The translations under genes and the position numbers were made by a program. From Trichinella spiralis (taxonomy: Eukaryota; Nematoda; Enoplea; Trichinellida; Trichinellidae), in assembly GCA_000181795.3 (NCBI GenBank), contig CM012953.1, forward strand, positions 16,262,078 to 16,292,477: 30,400 nucleotides of DNA, written 5' to 3'. The notes under the pieces are model-generated. The model saw nothing but the letters and a program-made list of their open reading frames with translations. It was not told where the DNA came from and did no database searches. How positions within the stretch are numbered: the stretch's first letter is position 1; the number at the start of each line of letters is the position of its first letter. Positions 1-9,285 of this stretch are shown here, piece after piece.

Positions 1-1010
1 AAGTGTTCATCCACAGCCAGCCTTCGATGTGATCATTCCGCCTGGATCACGTTGTTCAATCAGGTTGGTCCATTCGGCACCCACCCCAGCCCTTTTTATC
101 CTATACCAAATTAAACTAATCCGTAATAATTAAGGAAACACACTGTACATTTAGCACATACCTGCGAGCACCTCCTATATTTTTTTCTGGCGGCACGTTT
201 AATTTATATGCCCTGCGTTCATAAACACCCCCACCATATCACCGCAACGATTTTGCACAACATGCAACTCAGGTACATTAGCTATAGGCAAAAGAAAGAA
301 AATGATTTCAATAACTCAGGAACGAAAGCACTGGTCTCAAAGACAACAGCAAAGGAAAGTGAATTGGACGATTTTGAATTTCATTTTATATAACCATTTT
401 GCAACATTTAGTTTTCATTTCTCATTGATTTATTACCGATTTCCCTTCTGATATATAAATCTGCTCTGACTGTTTGTAAATAAATTTGTTGCCTGTTGAA
501 ATTTATCAAGATTGGATGTTAACTTCCGTTTGTAATATCAGAATACTGAATAATCTGTTTGAAAAATCTGGAATGTTGTGGCAACACTTCCAATTTTCGG
601 GTTACAAATGGCACTAATGCTAACGTTGCGTGTTAGCTCGCAATTTCATTTAATTTTACGCATGATTTCACGCATATGCCTTTGTCAAACATTGTTCGCG
701 TTTCTCGTCACATCGCATATGTTGGTAAAGGCGATTTTAATACAAGGGAAAATGCACAATTGACAAATTGCTCACAGTTGCAGCTTTCAACCTAAACCAA
801 GGAGTGACAAATACTAAGTTGTTAGCATCTGATTAATTTCTTGATTTTACTGGGAGTGTTCTATTTAAATCTTTCTTGTTTGCAATCCAAGAATTTTACT
901 TTAATATTTACAAAGTTTTTTTCGTTACGAAACATCCATATATGTATTTTTATACATGTCGATTAGTTTTGCTGTTTGTATGAAAAATCCTGTTTGACGT
1001 ACGTACATTT
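1..1010 (-). repeat. Left arm of a fold-back repeat (copy a1)
   Basis: Read on the minus strand, positions 1-410 align with 1,968-2,090 and 2,437-2,840 on the plus strand. The shared order is a gcaaaatggttat block, a gagttatt block, a cctgagttrcat block and an ataaattaaa-cgtgcc block. Positions 560-950 align inversely with about 1,430-1,960. The two arms centre near 1,190. Identity is moderate with many indels, so the copy is old. The ORFs here (for example 208-393 and 578-763, plus strand) look like chance frames across the repeat. The element probably continues past the left edge of the window. Confidence 0.75.
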
Positions 1011-1020
1011 CACATAAAAT

Positions 1021-1155
1021 ACAGTCGAACTTGGTTAAGTGCCTAAGATTTTGGCCGAAAAAAATTCCCTGTATTTAATTAAACGATAAAATAATGGATA
1101 AGTGCATGAAAATTCTTGCCAAATTCCATGCTCACTTATATCCAAGTTCAAATGT
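1021..1155. mobile_element. Short MITE with pogo/Tc1-like inverted ends
   Basis: The left end reads acagtcgaacttgg-ttaagtg. The right end, reverse-complemented, reads acatttgaacttgg-atataagtg. That gives ~25 bp imperfect terminal inverted repeats around ~90 bp of AT-rich DNA, flanked by TA. The cagtcgaac-type terminus resembles pogo/Tigger-like Tc1-mariner ends, but there is no coding capacity. It sits in the loop of the 1-2,880 fold-back, so it either inserted there or is part of the spacer. The family assignment rests only on the end sequence. Confidence 0.55.
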
Positions 1156-1295
1156 AATTTGAAATGCAACATCAAACAGATCAGCTACATCATAGGCGCA
1201 GCTTTTGATGCGAAATGTTTAAATATTTCGTTATCATTAAAATATATACACTGAAAGGTTGCAAATGGAAATGATAGTAGATGGCAATTTAAGTG

Positions 1296-2880
1296 TTCAC
1301 CAACGCACTACTCGGTTTTGTTCAGATGTTGAAATAGAAAGTTTACAATTTACACCAAATATATAAAACTAATTTTTTTGATTTTTAAATAATATTGCAG
1401 ATTTTTAATTTTTTATTTAAATAAAATATACGAAGGAAAACAATAACACTGACGAAAGAAGTCAAAACTTTCTGAAGTTGAAAATAAAATTCTTTGATTG
1501 GTAACAAGAAAGATTTTCATAGAACAGTCAGACGAAAATTCAAAATGTAATTCGATGCTAACAAATTAGCAGTTGCCATGCCTAGTTTTAGCTGACAACT
1601 GCAGCTGTGGACAATTCATCACTTGTTGATTTTTCCATTGTATTACAATCGCCATTAGCTAATCAGAATATTTTCTGACAAACGGAAAAGCATCCTATGC
1701 ACAAATTTCATTTAATTGCTAGCTGAAACGTCATTCATCTGATGAACTGAGATAAATGAGTGTAAAACACTTTGAAAGCAGAAAGGAAGCGAGAAGCAGA
1801 ATATCAGTTAAAGCTGCTTCAAATTCACTCTGCAGTAGACATCGGATACTTTGATGTTGGCATTCGTGCGCTATTTGTGTGTGATTAATTTTATTCTGTC
1901 AGTATCAACAAAAGCCATTAGTGTCACAAGGAATATCAAAAGTTGATCTTCGATTGTAGATAAAATGTGAAATGAAAACTAAATATTGTTGCAAAATGGT
2001 TATTTAAAATGAAATTCAAAACTGTCCAATTTATTTTCATTTTTGATCTTGCGTTTCAGTTCAGTGCTTTGCGTTCGAGAGTTATTAGATGATGGGCGAA
2101 ATAAATCTTAGTGTACATTCCATTGAACAGTAGTTGCTTGCCTGTTGTACTGATTCATCACAAGAAACTGATGAATCAAATATCAGATATGGTCGTGAAT
2201 CTGAAATTTTTTGCTTGCTGAAATTCTGAACTAGAAACGGGCTGTATTTTTCATAGATATCAATACCCGTATTACTAATACTAGAAGAAACGAGATATAC
2301 CTCAGATTCAGGAAGCAAAGTCCTATTGGGTATAAAGCTAGACAACTGACTCAGCTAGACAAATAAACCTGAATAGTGGAAAAGCTAAAAAAATTCAAGA
2401 CTGCTAATTCTAGTTTCCCTTACTGCTGCGTTTAGCGTTAAATTCCTTTTGCAAAAGTGATTTAAAATGGAATTCAAAATTCTGAAATTCATTTTCGGTT
2501 GGTTTTGCGTTTGCGTTCAGTGCTTTGCGTTCCAGAGTTATTCGAATCATTCTCTATTCGGTTCCTTGTTATGGCTGATGTCCCTGAGTTACATCTTGTA
2601 CCAAATCGTTGCGGGATTTGGTCCAACTCGGTGGTATGGTAGGCAGGATATATAAATTAAAACGTGCCGGCAAACAGAAATATTGGAGGTATGCCCTGAA
2701 TGTACAGCATATGTTCCTAGTTATTAACAATTACTTTATTTTAGTATATGATAAAGAAGGCTGCGGGGGTGCAGTGTGGACATATTTAGAAGTTCCGGCT
2801 GGGATCGATAGAAAAGATCACGTTGAAAATTGCCGGGTAGATGAGCACATTGCCTATATAGACTGATGGCAACCATAAAA
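1296..2880 (+). repeat. Right arm of the fold-back repeat (copy a2), with an internal duplication
   Basis: This starts at gtgttcaccaacgcacta, the same start as the copy at 14,505, and runs parallel to it for ~550 bases with good identity. From 1,968 onward it is the inverse of 1-410. A ~100-base segment (1,981-2,090) recurs diverged at 2,437-2,540, with ~345 bases of other repeat sequence between them. ORFs at 2,467-2,655 and 2,609-2,866 overlap in different frames and match no family I recognise. The second holds a Lys/Tyr-rich stretch that is only partly preserved in the inverted copy at 1-200, so I do not call a gene. Confidence 0.7.
2085..2345 (-). pseudogene. Degenerate ORF in repeat copy a2, related to the ORF at 12,155-12,493
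   Basis: The frame contains the block NFSKQKIS, then a DSSVSCDE-like block and a QQAS block. The plus-strand ORF at 12,155-12,493 carries NFSKQKIS, DSSISYDE and QQASKY in the same order and spacing. The DNA around them is also similar, so the match could be ordinary repeat homology and not selection on protein. No known domain is recognised. In both copies the frame runs antisense to the orientation I gave the repeat, so the repeat's true sense strand may be the other one. Start and end are uncertain. Confidence 0.3.
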
Positions 2881-3316
2881 ACTTGGGATACGGATGGTAC
2901 ATTCAAGTTTGTACTTCAGTGACATCAACAGTTTTTTAGCGAGTAAGCTGGTGCCAGTAGTCTGTTGCTCTGAACGGGTAAAGATATTGGCAAATAAGAG
3001 TTCATTTTTCAAGCTTTAATAATCAAAGCGGCTGTCCTTAGGGTCAATCTTTATCCACAAACAATAATTTGTAATCTTGAAATCGCCCTGATACCACTTT
3101 GTTAATGCCGTTCACTGTTGGTTTTTGTTGTTGTTGTTGTTGGCTATTTTGCAGAACGACATAATCCTTACTCGACATTAGCTGTTTATGAGCACAACAA
3201 AAGCTTGAAGCTTCGATTACGTAAATGCATTTTGAAAATGTTGCGGTTGCACAGTGCAATACGATGTAATAAAATAACGGTCCATAAAAACTGTGGTAAT
3301 TGCTCAACAATGGTGC
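2881..3316. other. Unassigned stretch between fold-back and 28S piece
   Basis: No recognised gene. The minus-strand ORF 3,044-3,310 includes a run of six glutamines. This is encoded by a (gtt)n microsatellite at 3,120-3,140, followed on the plus strand by a splice-acceptor-like ttggctattttgcag. The homology to 28S rDNA stops at about 3,317, and beyond it I see no further rRNA sequence. It may be decayed host sequence or the edge of another repeat. Confidence 0.4.
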
Positions 3317-3460
3317 TCAACAGTGTCTTCTTTCCCCGCTGATTTTGCAAAGCCCGTTCCCTTGGCTGTGGTTTCGCTACATAGTAGATAGGGACAGAAG
3401 GAATCTTGTTGATCCATTCATACTCGTCACTAATTAATTAAATGACGAGGCATTTGACTA
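3317..3460 (-). pseudogene. 28S rDNA fragment immediately downstream of the R2 target site
   Basis: The minus strand from 3,460 reads tagtcaaatgcctcgtca, then a ttagtgacg, tgaatgga, gattcc and tgtccct series, then gcgaaaccacagccaagg, gaacgggctt, atcagcgggg and aaagaagac. This follows the universally conserved 28S sequence that begins TAGCCAAATGCC, the 3' side of the R2 cleavage site. It has roughly a dozen or more substitutions against canonical animal 28S, and homology ends near 3,317. It is a fragment and not a functional rRNA gene. It shows that the adjacent R2 inserted into (or moved with) rDNA. Confidence 0.88.
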
Positions 3461-3883
3461 TTGTGACTTTATTTTTGTTTCTCCCTTAGCGGGCAGTTGC
3501 GTAGGTTGCGTTATTAATCGATCCTGTTTAAATGGTGCTATATATAAGCGAGTAAAACGAGAACTCTAGTGGTCATTTGGACTGACAGAGCAAGGCAAAT
3601 ACAAGCGATCATCTAACAGCAGTTGTACGCTTAAGCAAATGGTAATTGCGAATGTTGGTAATAATGGGATGTCAGTATAACTAACAAAGAATGGTAACAA
3701 TAAACAGTAACAAAATTTATTCTGGCATTGAGCAAATAAAAAGCAGAGATATAACGGGAAGTGAGAGATTTGAGAAAGTGAAAAGGGAATCAGTTAGCCG
3801 AAGTACTGCGTCAAATAGCATGAACCGTCCATGAATGCCAAATATATTCGGATTCAGTGCTCCATCGACAGCCAGCACCAAAA

Positions 3884-4656
3884 TTATTTCGTCTTCTTTG
3901 ACAGCGCGAGGCCGGCAGCTTTCGGTCTTTTCGTCTGCTTTGGCCCTGCGCCTCTGCTGCCAATGATGAACCCATGTGATTCAACTTCTCCGACATTTAG
4001 TACGTCACGCACTGTTGGAACTGCCGCTTCGTACTTTTCAGCATTTTGGCGATGGAGAAGACGAAATGGTCGACCACCTTCCCAGCAAATCGCTTTATTG
4101 TTCTTGACGAGGATCACATCGGGATTCAAAGCGCCAGCTGGAGTTGACAGTTTCACCTCTTTGTAGACAGTGAAGTCTTGTTTAGAAGCTGTTTCACATA
4201 GACTTTCTACGATGGAATTGTAGCGTCTGATGATCATTCCATGGCTGGCTAAGCATTTCTGGCAGATGTGGACCAGTGTTCCAACGGCAGCGCTGCAGTG
4301 ACGACATGATTTCTGTTCTAGGTCGGCCGCGGTGTAATTCCTGCCTTGCACAGCCCACAGCCGTTCCGGATTCAGGAATTTTCTAAATTTTGTTGGAATT
4401 CCCTCCAGCCATTACATTGGTAGGATTTCCCGAACTCTTCAAGCCTCTTGGTTTTGACTGCTTTGATTGCGGTATGAAGAGTTTTCAGGTTTGCAATCAT
4501 GCTTCCCGGCATGTCGCGTCCGTTGGCCATTAAGGTAAGCGCCTTCACCGTGCTGAACCGGGCGTGTTCCTCGAAAGAAACAAGGCCCAGCCCGCCATTA
4601 TTCGAGGGATTTAGAAGTAGAGTTCGTGCATATCTCAGTGGTGGCTGAGTGCACAA
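3884..4656 (-). pseudogene. R2 C-terminal region with CCHC motif and endonuclease remnant
   Basis: Frame 4,372-4,656 carries a thumb-like segment (NNGGLGLVSFEEHA). Frame 3,884-4,351 carries the R2 C-terminal knuckle CRHC...HICQKC and then NPDVILVKNNKA. This corresponds to KPDFVLVKDGTA in the right copy, the PD part of the restriction-like endonuclease (PD-(D/E)xK). The following VDVxVPW segment is present only in another frame, so the nuclease is broken. This domain nicks the bottom strand of 28S DNA in living R2 elements. Confidence 0.75.
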
Positions 4657-4724
4657 TTCGTTTTACAAACCCTCGAATCATGCGGTCTATCAGCGCGGCT
4701 TTCCTGCAGTCAGCATAAGGTGCA

Positions 4725-5184
4725 TTAAACCAGAAGTGGAGTCGGAGGATAAGGTGTGACGTAATTATAACCACCTTCTGTTCTAGTTCCGACTAGACAG
4801 GTGATTATCGGCACCGAGTTTATAGTGTGATTGATGGTGTCAAGGGCTTTCGCTTCTTCTGCGGAGACGATGTTCAGTTCCTTGCCGCGTTTATGCGCTT
4901 CCCTGATGATGGTCATCAACATGAACGGGTTGTTAAAAGCGCCATGCGTGCCTGACCGGAAGGCTTTTTGACGTGGATGAAGGGAGATACAATCCTCTTA
5001 ACCGCCTCGTTACCATTTTGCTGGAGAGCCGGTATAAACAGGAAGCGACTGTTATCGGCCGGTAGTCTTCAGCATCGGGGCGGGGATTGTCAGTTTTGGG
5101 AATGAGGGTGGTACGACAATCCTTGAGTTGTGGGGGCATGTACCTTGCGAGTAGAAGACAGTTGAAGGCCTTCGCAAGGCACAC
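4725..5184 (-). pseudogene. R2 reverse-transcriptase fragment, palm deleted
   Basis: Two frames cover RT fingers. 4,933-5,184 has LKDCRTTLIPKTDNPRPDAEDYRPIT, split here as LKDCRTTLIPK and YRPIT, RT motifs 1-2. 4,725-4,922 has a motif A relative, with EEAKALDTINH where the right copy has VDLAKAFDTVNH; the first catalytic aspartate of motif A is replaced. Just after NH the sequence leaves RT homology. Motif B and the FADD box seen in the right copy are absent, so ~600 bases of palm have been lost. Identity to the right copy here is ~80%, clearly below the core palindrome, so this part is a different R2 lineage or is older. Confidence 0.8.
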
Positions 5185-5196
5185 CGGGTCACATTG

Positions 5197-6726
5197 TCAG
5201 AGGTGTGACACCTGAACTCCGTCGAGGCCTGCCGACGTTTTTGCAGACATTAGTTTGAGGTGCAGCATAACCTCGTCTGCGGAGATGGGGGACAGAATGC
5301 ATTCGGTGTTGGGAGGGCGTTTGGATTTGAAGGGCGCTGCGTCGGCACCGGGGCGCTGACTTAATCGCTGTCGCAGATCGGACTCAGCGACGTCGATAGG
5401 ACAGCTTACATTACAAAGGGGCTGGTTCTTGATGAGGTGGGCCGCAATACGTTTGGGGTCTCGCCTGAAGAGCGATTGGAAGGACGCGTACTTAGAGCGT
5501 ATCCGTTCGCTGCGATTTCTCGCTGACGGCGGAATGCGCTTACGCTGGTTGGTAGGGGCAGGGGGATTACGACCATCGCAGTTCGGGCGCAGAAGCGCGG
5601 CAAGGACACTAACAACCCCGTCTGTGTAGTGTTTACGAGCCTCATCATCAGACTTAAGTATTTTCTTAATTAAAAAATTAATTAACCCCTCCATCTCAGT
5701 ATTGCAGGAGGTGAGTGACTCCTCCAGAGCTCTAATAAGTAGAGAATTAAAATTCTCCATTTTATCTACAGTACTCTCCTGATTTTCCAAAGTGGGGGTA
5801 CTGTGACATACATTTTCATAATTCAAATTTGAATTTTGAATAAATAGGTCGTTGACCTCATTTGGAATTTCAGTTTTTACGGCCTTCGGATTTTCCCGGC
5901 CCTCTCCAATGGTTTCCTCTCTAACACTCGTTATTTTTTTAAGTTCCCGAGGGGAGCTTCTACGAATACTTTCGACACAGTCGGTGCTTTGCAGAGAAGT
6001 GCAGGTAAGTGATTTTGGCTCACTGGATTCCGTAGCGAGAGCCTTTTTCCTCAAATACTTGGCAGTGTTAACAGAGATACTTTCTTGCCAAAGACAAGAT
6101 AGTTCATCTGCTAGCTTTGCCAGTGATGAGGAACCGGTTTTCTCTAACTTCACCAGTATAGCACGGACATCATGCAATTCATGCTCTGACCACCGGTGGT
6201 TTTTTGGTCTCTGGGAAGACGCCACGAATGTGGAGGCGTGCTTCCGCTTCTCATGCAATCTGAGACCACTAAAAGTGCTGAACGTGCGACAACATGTGGG
6301 GCAAACGTGCGAAGTAGCCGCAGTAGCGGATACTTCGGAATCAAGCGGGGTTACTGTAGCGGGCGCCGGCACACTGTTTGCCACTTTTCGACAGTGTATA
6401 AAGTGCGAGGCTACTGCATTAACAGTTCTAAAGTGCTTACTACATAAACTACAAGTGAGGCCGTTCACTAGAACGTTGTGGTGCGTGCAGTGATTTACAA
6501 TACGGGCGAAAACAGCTTCAACGTGCTCGCATGCCTGGCATGTGAATGGACCAGGGTAGGAAAAAGTGAAACAAGCTCTAACATCGCTTACCGAGCCTTG
6601 GCTAGAAGCGCCAGCAACAGTTCTAATCGTTCCTTGTGCTGGATTAGTAGAGTTGTTCATAGTTTTTCGCACCGGGAGTTTTCGCAAACCAGTTATCAGA
6701 GGGACCTTGACCGAGCCGCCGCACAC
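5197..6726 (-). pseudogene. R2 N-terminal region: three zinc fingers, Myb-like motif and pre-RT
   Basis: An open frame of 509 codons. Finger 1 has C63, C66 and H79/H82-83. Finger 2 is CCHC type (C92, C95, H108, C112). Finger 3 is CCHH (C142, C145, H158, H163). A Myb-like helix-turn-helix follows from W179 to about residue 230. This CCHH-CCHC-CCHH plus Myb order is the architecture of the R2-A clade, where it binds 28S target DNA. From about residue 420 the pre-RT block HLIKNQPLCNVSC leads into SAGLDGVQVSHL, where the frame closes while homology continues in another frame at 5,184. The first ATG is probably not the true start: R2 proteins often lack a clear one, and M23 just upstream of the fingers is equally possible. 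Confidence 0.85.
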
Positions 6727-6760
6727 GCCGTTTACCCGCGCTTTTTGAGGTTGAAATCCC
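6727..6760 (-). pseudogene. Short 28S piece at the 5' junction of R2-A left
   Basis: The minus strand reads gatttcaacctcaaaaagcg then cgggtaaacggcg. Canonical 28S upstream of the R2 site is GAAATTCAATGAAGCGCGGGTAAACGGCG followed by GGAGTAACTATGACTC. The piece stops ~24 bases before the cleavage site and is joined straight to R2 sequence (tgtgcggcggct). A small target deletion at the 5' junction is common for R2. The same junction is repeated in the right arm at 18,801-18,834. Confidence 0.75.
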
Positions 6761-8530
6761 CGATGTTGAAAAGACGGGTGGTGATGCTGTCAGAAGCGCC
6801 ACCCGTGCCTGATCGGAAGGTCTTTTGACGGGGGTGGAGGGAGATACAGTTTTCTAGCCGTTTCGTTACAATTTTGCTAAAGAGCCGGAATAGGCAGGAG
6901 GAGATGGTGATTGGCCGGAAGGTTTTCAGCGTCGGGGCGCGGATCGTCCGACAATCCTTGAGTTGTTGGGGAATGTGCCTTGCGAGAAGAAAAGTTAAAG
7001 GGCTTCGCTAGGCACAACAGGTCGCATGTACAAAGATGCGACACCTGTATACCGTCAGGACCCGCTGACGTGTGTATTTTCATTTTTTGGAGGCGCAGCG
7101 TAACCTCTTCCGGAAAAATTGTGTCCAGAATGTTCTTTGAATTTCGGGGGTATTTAGAGGTAAAGGGCGCTGCGTCTACACTGGGACGTTGACTCAATCT
7201 TTGACGTAGAGCGGACTCTGCGGCATCGATGGGGCAACTTACATTACAGAGGGGCTGGTTTTTAATGAGGTGGGCCGCAACTCTTTTGGGGACTCGCTTG
7301 AAGAGCGATTGCATTTTCGCGTACTTGCTTCAGATCTTCTGTCTTCTATTCTTCGGTTCTTCTTTAGTACGCTTCTTTCGGGGAGGGGGGGTTGATAACC
7401 ATTGGGTTTCCACAGAAACTCAGTTCGAATACTGAAAACATCGTCAACACATTTACTACGGTCATCTGGTTTACTATTTAATATTTTACTCATGAGAGAA
7501 TTTAATAACCCCTCCAACTCACTATTGCAGGAGGTTAAACTACCCTCCAGATGGTGGAGCAAATCCCTCCCTGGGTCCCGACCCTTATGTTGGGGGCTTA
7601 GGGCATCTCTAAGTTTATTAGGGGGCGGCGTTGTTTGGCCAACAATTTCAACGCGGAAGCCGGAAGTATCGCGCGTTGAAAGTACGCCCACGCCATTTAT
7701 TTCATCTCCAACACGCGTTGCCCTACTTTTGCTGTCTACGCATTTCTCACTAATGGAATTTTCTACTACTTCCGGGAGAAGCTACAAATGTCACCATTAA
7801 TCATACCTTCGTTAAGCGCATTTAAATTTTGATCCACACGACGCATCTTTTTCCTCAAGTATTTGGCCATATCGATTGATATGGCTTCAGACCACTTTGA
7901 GGAAAGAGCTTCCGCGAAATATTTCACGGAACAGCTATTACTAGCTGTCAGTTGATCTTCCACTTCTTTCGCTTCCCTCAAGTGGTCAATTGCCCACTGG
8001 TGTTTAATGGACTTTTGTGAGGAAGCTGCGAATTTGGCGGGGTGCGCTCGTTTTTCATGCAGGCACAACCCAGCGAAAGTGGTGAAGGATCGTGAGCAAA
8101 GAAGACAAGCGCGCCTGCTGTGGGCGGAATCATGCATTTTCCTGTTTGTCGGAACATCAGTAGGTGTTTCGTTCAGTTTCCTGTCCTTCTTACAGCGTGG
8201 GAAGTACAAGGCTATAGCATTAATTGATGTGAAATGTTTTCCACATAAACTACATGCCAAATTAACCTTAAGTGCGTGGTGCGTGCAGTGCGTAACAAAA
8301 CGTGCGAAAACAGCCTCACTATGTCTACATTTCTGGCAAATGAACGGACCCGGATAATTGACACTGATAGCTTCCATTTTTTTCCACTTACTAAGCCTTG
8401 ACTAGTAGTGCCAACTGCATTATGGGCTTTTCCTGAGTTGAATTTAAAAAAAAACGGAGCTACACAAGTAACCCGGAAATTATGACCGATGGATAACGAG
8501 AGCGAGCAAAACTAGGCCGCCGCACGCCAG
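6761..8530 (-). mobile_element. R2: R2-clade LINE, copy R2-B left, 3'-truncated
   Basis: A second R2, diverged from R2-A, starts next to 28S sequence at 8,531. It contains the 5' leader, the finger/Myb frame (7,766-8,377), a linker, and a pre-RT/first RT region (about 6,830-7,320, with AAHLIKNQPLCNVSC and SAGPDGIQVSHL). Homology stops within RT just after the block corresponding to LHPRQKAFRPGT and GAFDNITT in R2-A; the next sequence is the 28S piece of R2-A. The missing part is the 3' half, the reverse of normal LINE 5' truncation, which implies a later recombination or deletion. Several frame changes make it non-functional. Confidence 0.85.
7766..8377 (-). pseudogene. R2-B N-terminal frame: three zinc fingers and Myb-like motif
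   Basis: A 203-codon frame. Finger 1 is CQKCRHSEAVFARFVTHCTHH, with the same spacing as R2-A. Finger 2 is CSLCGKHF...YFPRC (CCHC form), and finger 3 is CLLCSRSF...HEKRAH. A Myb-like segment runs from HQWAIDHLREA to DMAKYLRKK. The ATG precedes SVNYPGPFICQ, aligning with SYPGPFTCQ in R2-A. The frame closes soon after the Myb motif; pre-RT homology resumes in other frames at 7,239-7,691 and 6,877-7,314. About 50% of residues match R2-A across the fingers, so this is a separate subfamily. Confidence 0.82.
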
Positions 8531-8612
8531 AAGAGTCATAGTTACTCGCGCCGTTCACCCGCGCTTAACTCAATTTCTTAATTTCACACTGAAACCACTG
8601 GGCAAAAATCAA
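8531..8612 (-). pseudogene. 28S rDNA fragment upstream of the R2 site (left arm)
   Basis: The minus strand reads tgcccagtggtttcagtgtg, aattaagaaattgagttaag, cgcgggtgaacggcgcgagt, aactatgactctt. Canonical 28S is TGCCCAGTGCTCTGAATGTC, AAAGTGAAGAAATTCAATGA, AGCGCGGGTAAACGGCGGGA, GTAACTATGACTCTCTTAAGG. This is the 5' flank of R2-B, ending within a few bases of the R2 cleavage site. It has several substitutions, so it is a relic. It is mirrored at 16,643-16,724. Confidence 0.88.
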
Positions 8613-9090
8613 TATCACGGAGGTGGGACACCTTGACTCCATCGGGGCCCGGTGCACAGCCAACCTTCATCAGTTTGAGGTGTTCGCCCACCTTAGTATA
8701 TATATATATTATTACTTAACAGGGGGGGGGCTTCAGAAAGAAGGGGGCGCGGTCAGTAGATGGCTGCTTACCCAGTCTTACTGCAGAACTACAGTATACC
8801 AAACTGTAGAGGATTCGGAGCTTCCTGATGGTCTTTCGAAGCGTCCAGAGGCTTTCACAGAGTGCGGATAGTGGGAGGCGACTGAATTAATAGAGCGTAA
8901 CGGCTTCTCACAGATGCTACCGTGCAATGTGTACAGCGCAGTGCGACTTCAACCGGGAGAAAACACATTCGGTTTCGTTGCAAACCATTCCACATTTGAC
9001 AACAGTCCAAGAACGTTGTTGTCTGAACATGTCTGTTCTTCCGCTGTACTGCATACATAATACGACATCCAGATGAAATATCAGTCATTG
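8613..9090 (-). mobile_element. R2-C left: heavily decayed R2 5'-half remnant
   Basis: On the minus strand, the frame near 8,880-8,960 resembles an R2 second finger (RSINSVASHYPH against TVNAVASHFIHC in R2-A). 8,720-8,770 resembles the pre-RT APF block, and 8,613-8,680 encodes HLKLM-VG-APGPDGVKVSHL, equivalent to HLKLMSAKTSAGLDGVQVSHL. A (ta)n tract and a g9 tract interrupt it. It ends against the 28S piece, repeating the pattern of an R2 5' half followed by 28S sequence and the next R2. It differs from its mirror copy by a ~20-base indel near 8,960. Confidence 0.6.
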
Positions 9091-9099
9091 AAACAGCAA

Positions 9100-9285
9100 T
9101 CAGTGACAGGATTGTAAAATTTCAATGACGCCTTCACATGCGAAATCATAAAAATGATTTATACGATCAACATCAACAGAACCATCTTCCATAAAAATTT
9201 CTGATTTCTTCAATTTGCGCAAACAAAGTTCATCGACATTTCCAATTTTACACTTTGCGAGCAAAAAGCGTGCAATCGTTATCAT
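9100..9285 (-). CDS. Small conserved ORF upstream of R2-C (left arm), unknown
   Basis: A 61-codon frame starting MITIARFLLAKCKIG and ending VIEILQSCH. The copy at 15,988-16,173 differs by two residues (D to V and I to M in the DGSVDVDRINH region). It has no recognised domain; it is helical-looking with three cysteines. It could be the first exon or a captured piece of a host gene, or a chance frame preserved by recent duplication of the arm. No splice partner is evident. Confidence 0.3.
   Translation of the reverse strand: MITIARFLLAKCKIGNVDELCLRKLKKSEIFMEDGSVDVDRINHFYDFACEGVIEILQSCH

Larger units (their letters stand above)
3461..6726 (-). mobile_element. R2: R2-clade non-LTR retrotransposon, copy R2-A left (defective)
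   Basis: This is an R2-type LINE, which inserts by target-primed reverse transcription into 28S rDNA. It begins next to 28S-like sequence at 6,727-6,760. It ends at 3,461 with gggagaaacaaaaataaagtcacaa joined directly to the canonical 28S 3' flank, the textbook R2 junction. Order along the element: three zinc fingers, Myb-like motif, pre-RT region, the first RT motifs, a deletion of the RT core, thumb/C-terminal region, CCHC motif, endonuclease remnant and ~350-400 bases of 3' UTR. Its total of ~3.27 kb is below the usual 3.6-4.5 kb because the RT palm is missing. The 3' half differs strongly from the right-hand R2-A, so it is a different subfamily there. It is on the minus strand, head-outward from the palindrome centre. 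Confidence 0.9.

Noticed and set aside
3044-3310. 88-codon ORF with a glutamine run
   Set aside because: The run comes from a (gtt)n microsatellite and the rest matches no family; an acceptor-like site on the other strand does not connect to any exon.
5852-6493. Plus-strand ORF of 213 codons
   Set aside because: It lies antisense to the R2-A finger/Myb frame and has no family resemblance; it is a shadow of the coding strand's composition.
3461-8530. Assignment of the LINEs to NeSL, R4 or Dong instead of R2
   Set aside because: The CCHH-CCHC-CCHH fingers plus Myb motif, the 28S flanks and the exact R2 3' junction all favour R2; no protease domain or spliced-leader or microsatellite target is seen.
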